From positions 1-64,000 of the forward strand of contig NZ_NIBG01000017.1 of NCBI RefSeq assembly GCF_002270055.1: DNA of 64,000 nt, in the 5' to 3' direction. The position numbers were made by a program, and so were the translations under genes. The DNA is from Anaeromicrobium sediminis (GTDB lineage: Bacteria > Bacillota > Clostridia > Peptostreptococcales > Thermotaleaceae). The notes below the pieces were generated by a model that had not been told where the DNA came from, ran no database searches, and saw only the letters and a list, made by a program, of their open reading frames with translations. The first letter of the stretch is position 1, and the number at the start of each line of letters is the position of its first letter. Of the stretch, positions 18,538 through 27,884 are shown one piece after another.

Positions 18538-20634
18538 TTAAATTTTCATATATTTATATACATCTTCATATATGTGAACAAGTTTATTCCAATCACGATT
18601 TTCTATTACCCATTTTTTACCTTTATTTTTAAATTGCAGCATAGTTTCTTCATCACTCATTATATATTTTATCTTTTCACATAAATCCGCTATTGTATTA
18701 TCAAATATAACTCCATTTACATTATCTTTTATAATTTCTTTTATTGCCCCTACATTTGAACCTATTACTACTTTTCCACACGCCATGGCTTCTAAAGGTT
18801 TTAATGGTGTCACAATCTCAGTTACTTCTTCACTTAAACGTGGGAATATACATAAATCAAATACTGAATAATATCTATTCACTTCCTCATGTGGTATTCT
18901 TCCAGTAAATATAATCTGTGATTCTAGTCCATATAATTTCACCATTTTTTCTAATTCACTTTTATAGTTACCGTCTCCAACTACTAAGAACTTTATGTTA
19001 TAAACTCCATCTTTTCTTAATTTAGCAATTGCTTCAATAAGATTTTGTAGTCCTTCATACTTTACTATACTTCCAATATACCCTATAATCAATTTATCTT
19101 TTAAATCATATTTATTTGCTATATCATTATCATAAGATAATTCCTTAATCTCAGAAATGTCAACTCCATTAGGTACAATTGTTATCTTTTCTTTATCTAT
19201 TCCTCTATTTATCAATTCTTTCTTTAAACCTTCACTTATGACAATTACCTGATCTGCATTATGAGCCAAAAAAGTTTCCATCTTATGCGCTAAATTATAT
19301 TCTTGTGAATTTTTAAAATCAGGTATTCTACTTACTGTTGTCAACTCCCAAAATCCTCTTATTTCATATATAAACGGTAATTGTAACTTCTTAGCAGCTT
19401 CAAAAGCAGCCATCCCGTTAACATAGTTAGATGCAGCATGAATTGCAAATGGTTTTTCCTTCTGTGCTATTTCACATATAATATCTTTATACTCATCAAC
19501 ATATGTACTTAACTTGGTATGTCTCATAAATAGTTTAGGTAAACATCTATAGTACACAATACCATCATGGTTTTCTTTTATAATTTTTTCATCATTATTG
19601 ATACTTTGCTCTTTAAAATCATTTGGAAAACCAGGCCTAGTTATTACTATAGGATCAATCCCTATTTCTTTTTGATTTTTCAATATATAATTAGCCCTTA
19701 TGCTATATCCATTTTTTAAATATGGCAGAGTTGTATTTAAAACATGTAATGCTTTATTTCCCTGTTTCTTTCTTATGTTTCTTTCAATTTTCTTTGTATA
19801 TTTTATATCTTTTAATAAATCTAACTTATCTTTATTGATTTCTAATTCTCTTTCAATGAATTTTGCATTTGGCCGTATACTTCTTAATTGATTTAGCACG
19901 CCAATTGATTCACTTAATTTACCTTTTTGTTTTAGTTCTTTATATAATTCTCTGCCTTCATTGTAGTTAATTGATGTTTTATCTACATCATAGGATTTCA
20001 TTTCAACAGAATTGACCTTATTTTTATGTATATTGTTTTCTATAACTTTAGTATTATCATCATAAATAGTGCTTTTCATCTGTCTATTATTTCTCTTATT
20101 TCTTTTTACAACTTTCTTTAATCCTTGGCTAAATAATTTAATAATTTTATATGGAAGCAATATTGTATGTTTACTAGGTCTTAAGCCTAGTATTATAGCA
20201 TCACCTAACTTATATCTTATTGTACGCTTAAGTTCCAATAATTCTTTATTACGTCGTTCATAATTAGCTATATACCTTTTTAATTCTTTATCTTGTATTT
20301 TAAATTCTCTTTTATTCTTAGCTAACTCATCTAAATATTTCTTTCTATAGCTTTTGTGTGTTGCAGATTGCTCTTTATAAAAATTAACGCTTTCTTTTAA
20401 TTCTTTATTCAAATTATATATTTCTTTCATCTTTGAGTGTTCTATATTATATTTTTCTTTAATCTCTAATTCTTTTTCATGAATTTCTATAATCTCGTTA
20501 TTTTTATTAATAATCCTATATGAAAAATCTTCAATCTCGTTTTCTAAATTCATTATATATTCTTTTAATTTTAGATTTTCATCTTTTACTTCAAAGTAAT
20601 CTTTCATCTTATCTATTATATAATCATCACCCAT
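18538..20634 (-). CDS. GT4 glycosyltransferase with N-terminal coiled coil
   Basis: 698 residues. Residues about 10-150 are highly charged, heptad-like coiled coil. A basic amphipathic linker (YKLGDAIILGLRPSKHTILL) of a kind often found in polysaccharide transferases follows. Residues about 300-698 are a GT-B fold: LHVLNTTLPYLKNGYSIRAN, YEIRGFWE, VIVISEGLKKELINRGIDKEKI, VPNGVD and the GT4 Glu region LSEEVTEIVTPLKPLEAMACGKVVIGS. It likely adds a sugar to the lipid-linked repeat on the cytoplasmic face. The coiled coil could scaffold the assembly complex or gauge chain length; that is inference. Confidence 0.85.
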   Translation of the reverse strand: MGDDYIIDKMKDYFEVKDENLKLKEYIMNLENEIEDFSYRIINKNNEIIEIHEKELEIKEKYNIEHSKMKEIYNLNKELKESVNFYKEQSATHKSYRKKYLDELAKNKREFKIQDKELKRYIANYERRNKELLELKRTIRYKLGDAIILGLRPSKHTILLPYKIIKLFSQGLKKVVKRNKRNNRQMKSTIYDDNTKVIENNIHKNKVNSVEMKSYDVDKTSINYNEGRELYKELKQKGKLSESIGVLNQLRSIRPNAKFIERELEINKDKLDLLKDIKYTKKIERNIRKKQGNKALHVLNTTLPYLKNGYSIRANYILKNQKEIGIDPIVITRPGFPNDFKEQSINNDEKIIKENHDGIVYYRCLPKLFMRHTKLSTYVDEYKDIICEIAQKEKPFAIHAASNYVNGMAAFEAAKKLQLPFIYEIRGFWELTTVSRIPDFKNSQEYNLAHKMETFLAHNADQVIVISEGLKKELINRGIDKEKITIVPNGVDISEIKELSYDNDIANKYDLKDKLIIGYIGSIVKYEGLQNLIEAIAKLRKDGVYNIKFLVVGDGNYKSELEKMVKLYGLESQIIFTGRIPHEEVNRYYSVFDLCIFPRLSEEVTEIVTPLKPLEAMACGKVVIGSNVGAIKEIIKDNVNGVIFDNTIADLCEKIKYIMSDEETMLQFKNKGKKWVIENRDWNKLVHIYEDVYKYMKI

Positions 20635-20651
20635 TATTTAACCTTACCTCT

Positions 20652-21917
20652 CTATAACTTATTATATATTTGTAGAAAATCACTTTTTTCTTCATTCCAA
20701 TTATATTTATATTTAGAATACTTACAATTATTTTTAAGCATATTATTTAATTTGATATCGAATAACATATTTACAGCTTTGGCAATCTCATTTGTATCAC
20801 TAGAATCTATGCATATACCTAATTCATTGTTTTCTACTATTTTCTTTATTTCTGGAAAATCACTTGCTATAACTGGTACTTCACACATTACATACTCTAA
20901 CAATTTGTTTGATATAGTAGAATAATGATTATAACATGTGTTTTGTAAAACTTGAAACCCTAAATAAGCATTTCTAGTATATTTCAACAAATCATTTACA
21001 GGTACCTTCTCTACAAATCTTACCCTTTCCTCAACTCCATAATCCTTAACCATTTTCTTTATTGTAGGCTTTAATTTACCGTCTCCAATAAATACAACTA
21101 TACCTTTATTAATATGAGGAATGGCCTCTACTATTTTCTCAAGGCCTCTTCCTTCTTGAATTCCACCTTGGTATAATAAAATAGGTTCTTCTCTAGGTAT
21201 ATTGGCTATTTCATATAAATCTATCTTTTCTAATTCATCTATATCCACATAAAAAGGATAATTATGTACAACAGATGGTTTATTAATATTGTATAGCTCA
21301 GCTGTATATTGAGCTCTCGTATCTGTAGTCATAATCATAGCATCTATTTTTTTCACCAAATATTTTTCTAGATAATAATACTGTTTTCCCACATATCCAG
21401 TCCTACTTGTTTGGACTTCATGGGAATCATATATTAGTTTTGAATTTCTAAATATTTTTGAACATATATATCCTTGTGGAAGTGTGTTCAAATCATTACT
21501 ATGATATATATCATACTTATCATCTAAACCTTCTTTTACCATCCTCGCAAATATGCAAAATCTATTCATAGCTTTTAATAAACCTATTTTCTTTAAAATT
21601 TTGAATACCATATATATTGGCAACATACATATTAAAACTGGTAACATAAAAATAGCCAATAGTTTATTATTCTTTAAATATTTTTTTACATTTTTTAAAA
21701 TTTTACTTAATTTTAAGTGAGTGTCATTGTATCTCTTTACTCTTACAACTTTAAAATCATTTATCATCTCTTCATAAGGTAAATTCTTATCCTTATGATC
21801 ATGTATCGCTACAAGCTTTACCTTGTATCCATCTTCTGCTAATGCTGTACACTCCCTTAATACTCTTGCATCATTAGTAAAATGATTCCAAACAAACATA
21901 CATACTTTTTTCTTCAT
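20652..21917 (-). CDS. GT4 glycosyltransferase
   Basis: About 421 residues. Has the GT-B fold with CMFVWNHFTNDARVLREC at the N-terminus, YDIYHSNDLNTLPQGYI near 140, a hydrophobic patch LLAIFMLPVLICMLPIYMVF near 95 that may dip into the membrane, LLYQGGIQEGRGLEKIV near 255, and STISNKLLEYVMCEVPVIAS for the nucleotide-sugar pocket. I prefer the ATG of MKKKVCMF, which has AAGGATGA upstream, over the one three codons earlier. It lies between another GT4 gene and the ABC exporter. Donor sugar unknown. Confidence 0.87.
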   Translation of the reverse strand: MKKKVCMFVWNHFTNDARVLRECTALAEDGYKVKLVAIHDHKDKNLPYEEMINDFKVVRVKRYNDTHLKLSKILKNVKKYLKNNKLLAIFMLPVLICMLPIYMVFKILKKIGLLKAMNRFCIFARMVKEGLDDKYDIYHSNDLNTLPQGYICSKIFRNSKLIYDSHEVQTSRTGYVGKQYYYLEKYLVKKIDAMIMTTDTRAQYTAELYNINKPSVVHNYPFYVDIDELEKIDLYEIANIPREEPILLYQGGIQEGRGLEKIVEAIPHINKGIVVFIGDGKLKPTIKKMVKDYGVEERVRFVEKVPVNDLLKYTRNAYLGFQVLQNTCYNHYSTISNKLLEYVMCEVPVIASDFPEIKKIVENNELGICIDSSDTNEIAKAVNMLFDIKLNNMLKNNCKYSKYKYNWNEEKSDFLQIYNKL

Positions 21918-21928
21918 ATATATCATCC

Positions 21929-22675
21929 TTATTTTTTCTTCATATATTCTCTATATTTAGGTACAACTTCCTTTGTGTCTCCATATTGAACAAATTTCCC
22001 TTTTTCTATCCATAGTACTTTATCACACATATTCTCCACTACTCCTAGACTGTGGGATACTAATATAACAGTTCTATCTCCGTTTATAAGTTCTTTCATT
22101 CTGTTATAACTCTTCTCTTTGAAGGCTTGATCTCCAACACCTAATACTTCATCTATAAGCAGTACATCTGGCTCTACTTGTGATGCAATTGAGAAAGCTA
22201 ATCTACTTTTCATACCAGAGGAATAGGTCTTCAGAGGATTATAGATAAAATCACCTAGCTCAGAAAATTCTATTATACTATCTATTCTTTCATCTATGTC
22301 CTTTTTAGATAGACCTAATAAAAGGCCATTAATATATATATTTTCATGACCTGATAATTCGGCTTGAAAACCTGCCCCTAAAGTTAATAGGGATATTGAA
22401 TTAGTACTTGTTTCTATGGTTCCAGAATCAGGTTTAAATATTCCTGCTATGGTTTTTAGTAAAGTAGTTTTTCCTGAACCATTAGAACCAATGATTCCTA
22501 CTGTTTGTCCACCTTCTATTGAAAATGACAGATCCTTTATTGCCCATACTTCTTTTTTTCTAGATTCTTGCTGTTTTCCAAAAATAGTTCTAACAATTTC
22601 ATGTTTCATATTCATATTTCTTATGAATTTATATTTTAAATTAAGATTTGTTGCTTTTATTGCAATATTAGTCAT
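21929..22675 (-). CDS. polysaccharide ABC exporter, ATPase subunit
   Basis: ATP-binding subunit of a Wzt/TagH/KpsT-type exporter, 248 residues. Walker A GSNGSGKTTLLKTIAG, signature YSSGMKSRLAFSIA, Walker B DVLLIDEVLGVGD and an H-loop VSHS are all present. It lacks the C-terminal glycan-binding extension found in chain-capping Wzt proteins, so it should not need a terminal modification signal. It begins 1 bp after the permease gene. Works with the adjacent permease to move lipid-linked polymer across the membrane. Confidence 0.92.
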   Translation of the reverse strand: MTNIAIKATNLNLKYKFIRNMNMKHEIVRTIFGKQQESRKKEVWAIKDLSFSIEGGQTVGIIGSNGSGKTTLLKTIAGIFKPDSGTIETSTNSISLLTLGAGFQAELSGHENIYINGLLLGLSKKDIDERIDSIIEFSELGDFIYNPLKTYSSGMKSRLAFSIASQVEPDVLLIDEVLGVGDQAFKEKSYNRMKELINGDRTVILVSHSLGVVENMCDKVLWIEKGKFVQYGDTKEVVPKYREYMKKK

Positions 22676-22676
22676 A

Positions 22677-23462
22677 TTAAATCACCTTCGTATAGTTTTT
22701 GTCAAATTTATACAAGAACTTAAGTCCTGTGGCCATTAGAATAATACTTACACATAACCAAATACCTAATTCCTTATATAAGGGGCTAATACCATGCATA
22801 AATATATTTCTATAGCTAGTATAAAAAGTAGTCATAGGATTAAACCACCACAAAAACCTTATTTTTTCTGGTATTCTATCTAAAGTGTATAAAGAAGGAG
22901 ATAAGTAAAACCATAATCGTAAACTAAAGGTCAATATATTATTAATATCTCTAAAATACACTCCAAGATGGGCTAGTATAGTTCCTAATCCATATAAAAA
23001 CATGAACTGCACAAAAAATATGGGTACAAATTCAAATATATGCAATGTAAATGGAATTTTGTATATTCCTATGAGAACCAATAACATAGATAGACCAAAT
23101 ATATAATATACTGAATTTGTAATGTTTTTAATAAGAGGTAATAGGAATTTAGGTATATATATCTGATGTAATAACCCTGACCTAGACTTTATACTGGATG
23201 TGGATGTGGTTATCGTAGTAGATGTCCACTTCCATGATAAAAGTGCACAGAATACGAACACAGGAAAATTTTTGTCACCTCTACCAAATATCACAGAAAC
23301 TACTAATATATACACTAACATATACATGAGTGGATCTAACAACCACCATATATATCCTAAATAAGTTTCTGTTAGATTAACTTTTAATTCCGATTTAATA
23401 CTATACATCATAAACTCTCTATACTTTTTTAAATCATCATATGCTTGCTTTAGAATATTCAC
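22677..23462 (-). CDS. polysaccharide ABC exporter, permease
   Basis: ABC-2 type permease of 261 residues with six hydrophobic helices, similar to TagG/Wzm. TYLGYIWWLLDPLMYMLVYI near the N-terminus and LWFYLSPSLYTLDRIPEK...WWFNPMTTFYTSYRNIFMHG near 185-225 are characteristic. Overlaps the 3' end of the upstream glycosyltransferase by 26 bp and is followed directly by the ATPase, so all three are co-translated. Confidence 0.92.
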   Translation of the reverse strand: MNILKQAYDDLKKYREFMMYSIKSELKVNLTETYLGYIWWLLDPLMYMLVYILVVSVIFGRGDKNFPVFVFCALLSWKWTSTTITTSTSSIKSRSGLLHQIYIPKFLLPLIKNITNSVYYIFGLSMLLVLIGIYKIPFTLHIFEFVPIFFVQFMFLYGLGTILAHLGVYFRDINNILTFSLRLWFYLSPSLYTLDRIPEKIRFLWWFNPMTTFYTSYRNIFMHGISPLYKELGIWLCVSIILMATGLKFLYKFDKNYTKVI

Positions 23463-24687
23463 CTTTATCTTCTGCCTTTCTTGTTACAACTTTTTTTAGG
23501 GTGTTCATGTATTGGGCCGTTAATTCTTCCCTATCATAATTTTCAATTGTGTACTCACGTGCATTATTTCCCATTTGTTCTAGACTGTTTTTCAATTCCT
23601 CTATACTTTCGAATTTTTTTATATATTTTTCTAACTCTAAGCCGTTTTTAAAATGCAATCCTAAATCATTATTCTGTATCATATCTGTTACTTCACCCTT
23701 TGGCCCTAAATATAATACTGGTCTTTTATTAGCCATTATATGAAAGAGTTTAGAAGGTATAAAGTTAGCAAATTCATTACTATCTTTTAACTTAACTATC
23801 CCCATATCACATATTTGATAATACTCCTCAACCTTACTTTTATCCATGGACCCTAACAGCTTTATATACGATATTTCCTTATCTTTAATATAATTTTCTA
23901 TAGATTCCCATTCAGCTCCATGTCCGATAATATACACTTCTTTATTTTCTATTTTCATTTCTTCAAAAAAATCTATCATACCCTTTATATCTTGGGAAAT
24001 GCCCACCGTTCCAGCATAGCAAAATTTCAATATATTATCTTTACTTCTTTCCTCATGATTTATATTGTTTATTAATATTCCGTTCTCAACCACATCTATC
24101 TCATTTTCATCCATACCTTCTTCAATGAGAATCTCTTTGAAACTTTTTGTTGTGACCACAATATGGTCTGCCCTTTTGCATAAATACATTTCTAAGGCTT
24201 TAATCATTTTAAAATACATGGAATTTTTGCTCGAAAATGTGCCTAACATTTGAATAAACGTTATATCCCTTAATTCCAAGACAAAAGGAATTTTATTCTT
24301 TTTGGCCATATAATATGCAAACAGCGGTGCAAATACGGGGCCTGATGTACCAACCACCACATCATAGTCTTTCATTTGTATATTCCCAATAAAAGTATTT
24401 AAAAAGGCTGATATCAAAAAGCTAAGATATAATATTATTCGATTTATCTTATTGGTATTGGCACGTATGATACTTTTTATCCTATATACATTTACTCCAT
24501 CTACCTCTTCCTTAGAAAATAAATGATTTTTATAACCTTTATATATTTTCCCTTTAGGATAATTTGGATATGTAGTAACCACAGTTACATTATTATTTTC
24601 ACTCCAAAGTTTGCAAGTTTCATATACCCTGAAGGCTCCTGCTGTTATTTCTGGATAAAAAAACTGGGATACATATAATATATTCAA
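23437..24687 (-). CDS. GT4 glycosyltransferase (WbuB-like)
   Basis: 416 residues. Starts ILYVSQFFYPEITAGAFRV with the WbuB-like N-terminal layout and continues with NVTVVTTYPNYPKGKIYKGY, IPFVLELRD near 135, VVENGI near 200, LKFCYAGTVGISQDIKG near 220 and FIPSKLFHIMANKRPVL in the donor pocket. Such enzymes often transfer N-acetylated amino sugars to lipid-linked intermediates. The 3' end overlaps the permease gene by 26 bp. Donor not determinable. Confidence 0.87.
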   Translation of the reverse strand: MNILYVSQFFYPEITAGAFRVYETCKLWSENNNVTVVTTYPNYPKGKIYKGYKNHLFSKEEVDGVNVYRIKSIIRANTNKINRIILYLSFLISAFLNTFIGNIQMKDYDVVVGTSGPVFAPLFAYYMAKKNKIPFVLELRDITFIQMLGTFSSKNSMYFKMIKALEMYLCKRADHIVVTTKSFKEILIEEGMDENEIDVVENGILINNINHEERSKDNILKFCYAGTVGISQDIKGMIDFFEEMKIENKEVYIIGHGAEWESIENYIKDKEISYIKLLGSMDKSKVEEYYQICDMGIVKLKDSNEFANFIPSKLFHIMANKRPVLYLGPKGEVTDMIQNNDLGLHFKNGLELEKYIKKFESIEELKNSLEQMGNNAREYTIENYDREELTAQYMNTLKKVVTRKAEDKGEYSKASI

Positions 24688-24703
24688 CGCTTTCCTCCAT
24701 ATA

Positions 24704-26755
24704 TTAATCTAATTTATTTTTAGCTTCCTCTATGGCAACTTTTGTTTTATCAGTTATTTCTATAAACTTTACTTTATTTGTCATAACTACATTATTTTTA
24801 ATGTCTTCATTCTTCTTATTTATGACTTCTTCTATTTGAGCAACTTCTTTTAGTATATCTCTTGCCTTATCTACTTCTCCATTTTTTTCATATATTTCAC
24901 TAGCTAATAATAGGCCCCTTGCCTTATCTTCATAAGCCCTATTATCTAATGGATGAGTTTCTACTAATTCTCTTATTAACTCTATTCCTTTTTCCATCTC
25001 ACCATTTTTAAAATAGAATTTAGCTCCTTTAAGTAAAGCCCCATTATCATGTTTAGATAAGCTAAGTCCCTTTTCCATGATTTTAATAGATTCACCTATC
25101 ATACTTTTGTCTTTTTTATTCTTTCCTACTATATTTAATAAATTAGCATAATCTACTTTCTTGTTTCCATCAAAAGGACTTGATGTACAAGCCATATCAA
25201 AGCTCCTGATAGCTTTTTCTATTTTTCCACTTCCAACATATGTTGCTGCATTTTTTGTGGCATTATAGGATATATAATTCATCCCACTTACTATTATGAA
25301 TACTGCAGTAAATCCAAGGTATATTCCTTTTGCAGATGTGTTAATGTCTTTTTTATAAAAGGATATTAAACTTCCAATTAATAGCCACATAATTATTGGT
25401 ATTGCAGATAATGACATGTCAAAATCAATAAAACTATGACCTAATATACATACTATAGCTATAAATAAAGATGATAAAATTATCCTATCTCCCTCATTTG
25501 ATTTTCTATATATTTTATAGGACATATATAAAAATCCCATCAAAGTTAATGCAAATAATACTATTCCTAAAGTTCCTATTTCAACCCATAATTGCATATA
25601 GTAGTTATGCACTTGTGTAGAAGTATAAGCATAGGTCTTATAAGAATGATACAATGTACTCCAACCGCCGCCACCTGTACCAACTATAGGATACTCCTTT
25701 ATTATTTTAAATGCATCTTCATAAAAAACAGTTCTTTCTGTAACCGTATTAGTAGTAAAACTTATGGTCATAATTCTATTTGCCAAGGTTTTTGGTAAAA
25801 TCTTAGCTAATAAACTCTTGCTACTTAAAAGGACTATTGGACTTATTAATCCTAAACCAGGGATTACATAGTTATATATTTTTTTATTTAAATTTAATTT
25901 TCTGAGAATCTTATATATTCCTATATAAACACCAAAGGATACAACAGCACCTACTACAACCCAAAGCATTCCCATTGCATTACCTTCTTCAGCAAATTGA
26001 GTTACTTTTTTCAATATGATTACAGTTCCAATAGCATTTCCTAGAAAGGCACTAATAAAGTTTATTTTAGCATCCTTACCTATTAATATGTAATAGATAA
26101 ATCCACATAAAGGTAAAAATACCCATGCACCCCTAGAGTAGGATAGAATTAACCCTAAAAATAATAGGAAGCTACTTATTTGAAAAGCATATTTTTCTAT
26201 TTTGTAAGATACACTAATGCCCCCGTAAGATAGAAAAAGAATTGCTAGGGTATATATACCAAAAGCATTATGATATTGGAAAGTAGAACTTAACATTTTC
26301 CCTTCATAAGCACCCTGATAGCTCCATAGAGAAAACATAGCTCCAATACCTATAATTGCAACAACAACTCCTGATCCAACTAAAAATCTTATTAAATCTT
26401 TAACTCTTTTATACGTATTAATATGATTTTTAGCCATTATTAAAACTAATAAATATGTAATGTATTTTAAAGTTTCTTGTATAGATAGATTCAGATTAAC
26501 ACTAAAAAGAGTAGCTATTATATAGGATATAACCACACAGGATAAACCTAATTCTACTATAGAAAATTTAACTGTCTCTTTCCCATTTGAAAGTAAAAAT
26601 ACCATTCCTAACAAACCTATTATTAATTGTACTGGAAGTAATTCCTTTTGAAAAAACAGACCTCTAAAAAAAGGCGTAAAAAAAACAACACTTAAGAGTA
26701 CATAATATAATCTTTTAGGTTTTACAAATCTATCATTACTTGATATGTGTTCCAT
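24704..26755 (-). CDS. O-antigen ligase/polymerase family protein with TPR tail
   Basis: 683 residues: about twelve hydrophobic segments up to residue 480, with the Wzy_C loop VGTGGGGWSTLYHSY...STQVHNYYMQLWVEIGTLG near 360-400, then a soluble tail with TPR-like helices (IEKAIRSFDMACTSSPFDGN, GIELIRELVETHPLDNRAYE). Proteins like this join or polymerise undecaprenyl-linked glycan outside the membrane. Its coexistence with an ABC exporter, and the absence of a Wzx flippase in the window, argue for a ligase (TuaE/WaaL-like) attaching finished chains, but a polymerase cannot be ruled out. First gene of the polysaccharide block, 95 bp after fabZ. Confidence 0.85.
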   Translation of the reverse strand: MEHISSNDRFVKPKRLYYVLLSVVFFTPFFRGLFFQKELLPVQLIIGLLGMVFLLSNGKETVKFSIVELGLSCVVISYIIATLFSVNLNLSIQETLKYITYLLVLIMAKNHINTYKRVKDLIRFLVGSGVVVAIIGIGAMFSLWSYQGAYEGKMLSSTFQYHNAFGIYTLAILFLSYGGISVSYKIEKYAFQISSFLLFLGLILSYSRGAWVFLPLCGFIYYILIGKDAKINFISAFLGNAIGTVIILKKVTQFAEEGNAMGMLWVVVGAVVSFGVYIGIYKILRKLNLNKKIYNYVIPGLGLISPIVLLSSKSLLAKILPKTLANRIMTISFTTNTVTERTVFYEDAFKIIKEYPIVGTGGGGWSTLYHSYKTYAYTSTQVHNYYMQLWVEIGTLGIVLFALTLMGFLYMSYKIYRKSNEGDRIILSSLFIAIVCILGHSFIDFDMSLSAIPIIMWLLIGSLISFYKKDINTSAKGIYLGFTAVFIIVSGMNYISYNATKNAATYVGSGKIEKAIRSFDMACTSSPFDGNKKVDYANLLNIVGKNKKDKSMIGESIKIMEKGLSLSKHDNGALLKGAKFYFKNGEMEKGIELIRELVETHPLDNRAYEDKARGLLLASEIYEKNGEVDKARDILKEVAQIEEVINKKNEDIKNNVVMTNKVKFIEITDKTKVAIEEAKNKLD

Positions 26756-26789
26756 AATTTATCCCCCTAGTGAATTTCTATGAGTTTAA

Positions 26790-26848
26790 TTAAAAGTTAA
26801 GGGGGTTAGAGTTTGGACTTTTATTTAACTCTTCTCCCTTAACTAATT
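26790..26848. repeat. intergenic palindrome, TTAACTC flavour
   Basis: AAAAGTTAAGGGGGTTAGAG faces TTTAACTCTTCTCCCTTAACT between fabZ and the polysaccharide genes, at the junction of backbone and locus. Confidence 0.65.
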
Positions 26849-26850
26849 AT

Positions 26851-27282
26851 CTATTTATTATCTACCACTGCAAATTTAATAGTAGCCTTACAAGCAACTT
26901 CATCTCCCACATAAGCTACAGCTTCACCTTTTCCCATTCCTCTTCTCATACTAACCATTTCCACTTCTAGTCTTAACGTATCTCCTGGTACAACTTGCCT
27001 TCTAAATTTAGCCCCTTCAATTCCAGTAAACATGGCTAATTTCCCCTTGTTTTCTTCCATGCTAAGTACAGATACAGCACCTACTTGTGCCAATGCTTCT
27101 ACAATAAGTACTCCTGGCATAATAGGATTTCCAGGAAAGTGACCTTGGAAGAAAGGCTCGTTTATTGTTACGTTTTTAATTCCTACTGCTCTTTTTCCCA
27201 CTTCCATTTCAGTTATCTTATCTACTAATAAAAATGGATATCTGTGTGGAATTATCTTTTGTATTTCTATATTGTTTAACAT
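26851..27282 (-). CDS. fabZ: 3-hydroxyacyl-ACP dehydratase
   Basis: Dehydrates 3-hydroxyacyl-ACP in type II fatty acid synthesis. About 143 residues, hot-dog fold. The active-site His region [14 protein letters not shown] and the catalytic Glu region [22 protein letters not shown] are intact. I start at the internal ATG (MLNNIEIQ), 8 bases after AGGGAG; the ATG three codons upstream overlaps that site. Its position next to flagellar rod genes, mbl and spoIIID repeats the B. subtilis fabZ(ywpB) context. Confidence 0.95.
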   Translation of the reverse strand: MLNNIEIQKIIPHRYPFLLVDKITEMEVGKRAVGIKNVTINEPFFQGHFPGNPIMPGVLIVEALAQVGAVSVLSMEENKGKLAMFTGIEGAKFRRQVVPGDTLRLEVEMVSMRRGMGKGEAVAYVGDEVACKATIKFAVVDNK

Positions 27283-27545
27283 ATTGTTCATCTCCCTTTT
27301 CGTTGTTGATTAATCCTTATTTATTTTTAGTTAACAACCTACCAATAACGTCAAATGATTGATAACATTGATTATTAACGGATTAACTTTAAAATCGTAT
27401 AAAAGAATGTAGATATTATTATGTACTTTCATGTTTATCATATTCTCTCTAACATTTTAATTCTACCTTACTAAGATAATTTATTCAACCGTTCGACATG
27501 ATATTACAGTCTTTTCCACATTTTTCTAACTATCTTTCTAAAAAA

Positions 27546-27582
27546 TAAGAATCAATAACTATACGTTATTGATTCTTTCGTT
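27546..27582 (-). terminator. terminator overlapping the flgJ-like stop
   Basis: AAGAATCAATAAC pairs with GTTATTGATTCTT around a short loop and is followed on the minus strand by a T-rich tract (ATTTTTT). The last codons of the flgJ-like gene lie inside the stem, so the rod operon ends here. The 265-bp gap from here to fabZ shows only a weak GTTGATTAATCC/GGATTAAC inverted repeat. Confidence 0.85.
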
Positions 27583-27849
27583 TTTAGTTAATTGTTTATA
27601 CATCTCGTTAGCCAGACCTAGACCTCTGCCTCTTGCCATATTAGATGCAATCTTTTCATCTAGCATTTCTTCAAATATTTGCCTACCATTACTTTTTTCT
27701 GTTAAATCTGAATCGCCTATAGTACTTTTCATATTCTTAAGCATTAAATTTACAAAATACTCTTCAAATTGATTACAAGCTTCTTTTAGGTCTTTGTTTT
27801 TTTGATTAGTGCTGATTTGTTGGAGTTGTGGGTTTGTTTCTATTTTCAT
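27559..27849 (-). CDS. FlgJ-like rod-binding protein (N-terminal domain only)
   Basis: 96 residues matching only the rod-capping/rod-binding part of FlgJ: LKEACNQFEEYFVNLMLKNM, then a GRQIFEEMLDEKIASNMARG stretch and GLANEMYKQL. No muramidase domain, as in many Firmicutes where the lytic enzyme is separate. An AGGAGGT-type site (GGAGGTAACCTC) precedes ATG. Follows flhP by 35 bp in a three-gene flagellar operon; the protein would help assemble the rod through the cell wall. Confidence 0.85.
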   Translation of the reverse strand: MKIETNPQLQQISTNQKNKDLKEACNQFEEYFVNLMLKNMKSTIGDSDLTEKSNGRQIFEEMLDEKIASNMARGRGLGLANEMYKQLTKNERINNV

Positions 27850-27884
27850 GAGGTTACCTCCGTTTGATTAATCATGAAACTAAT

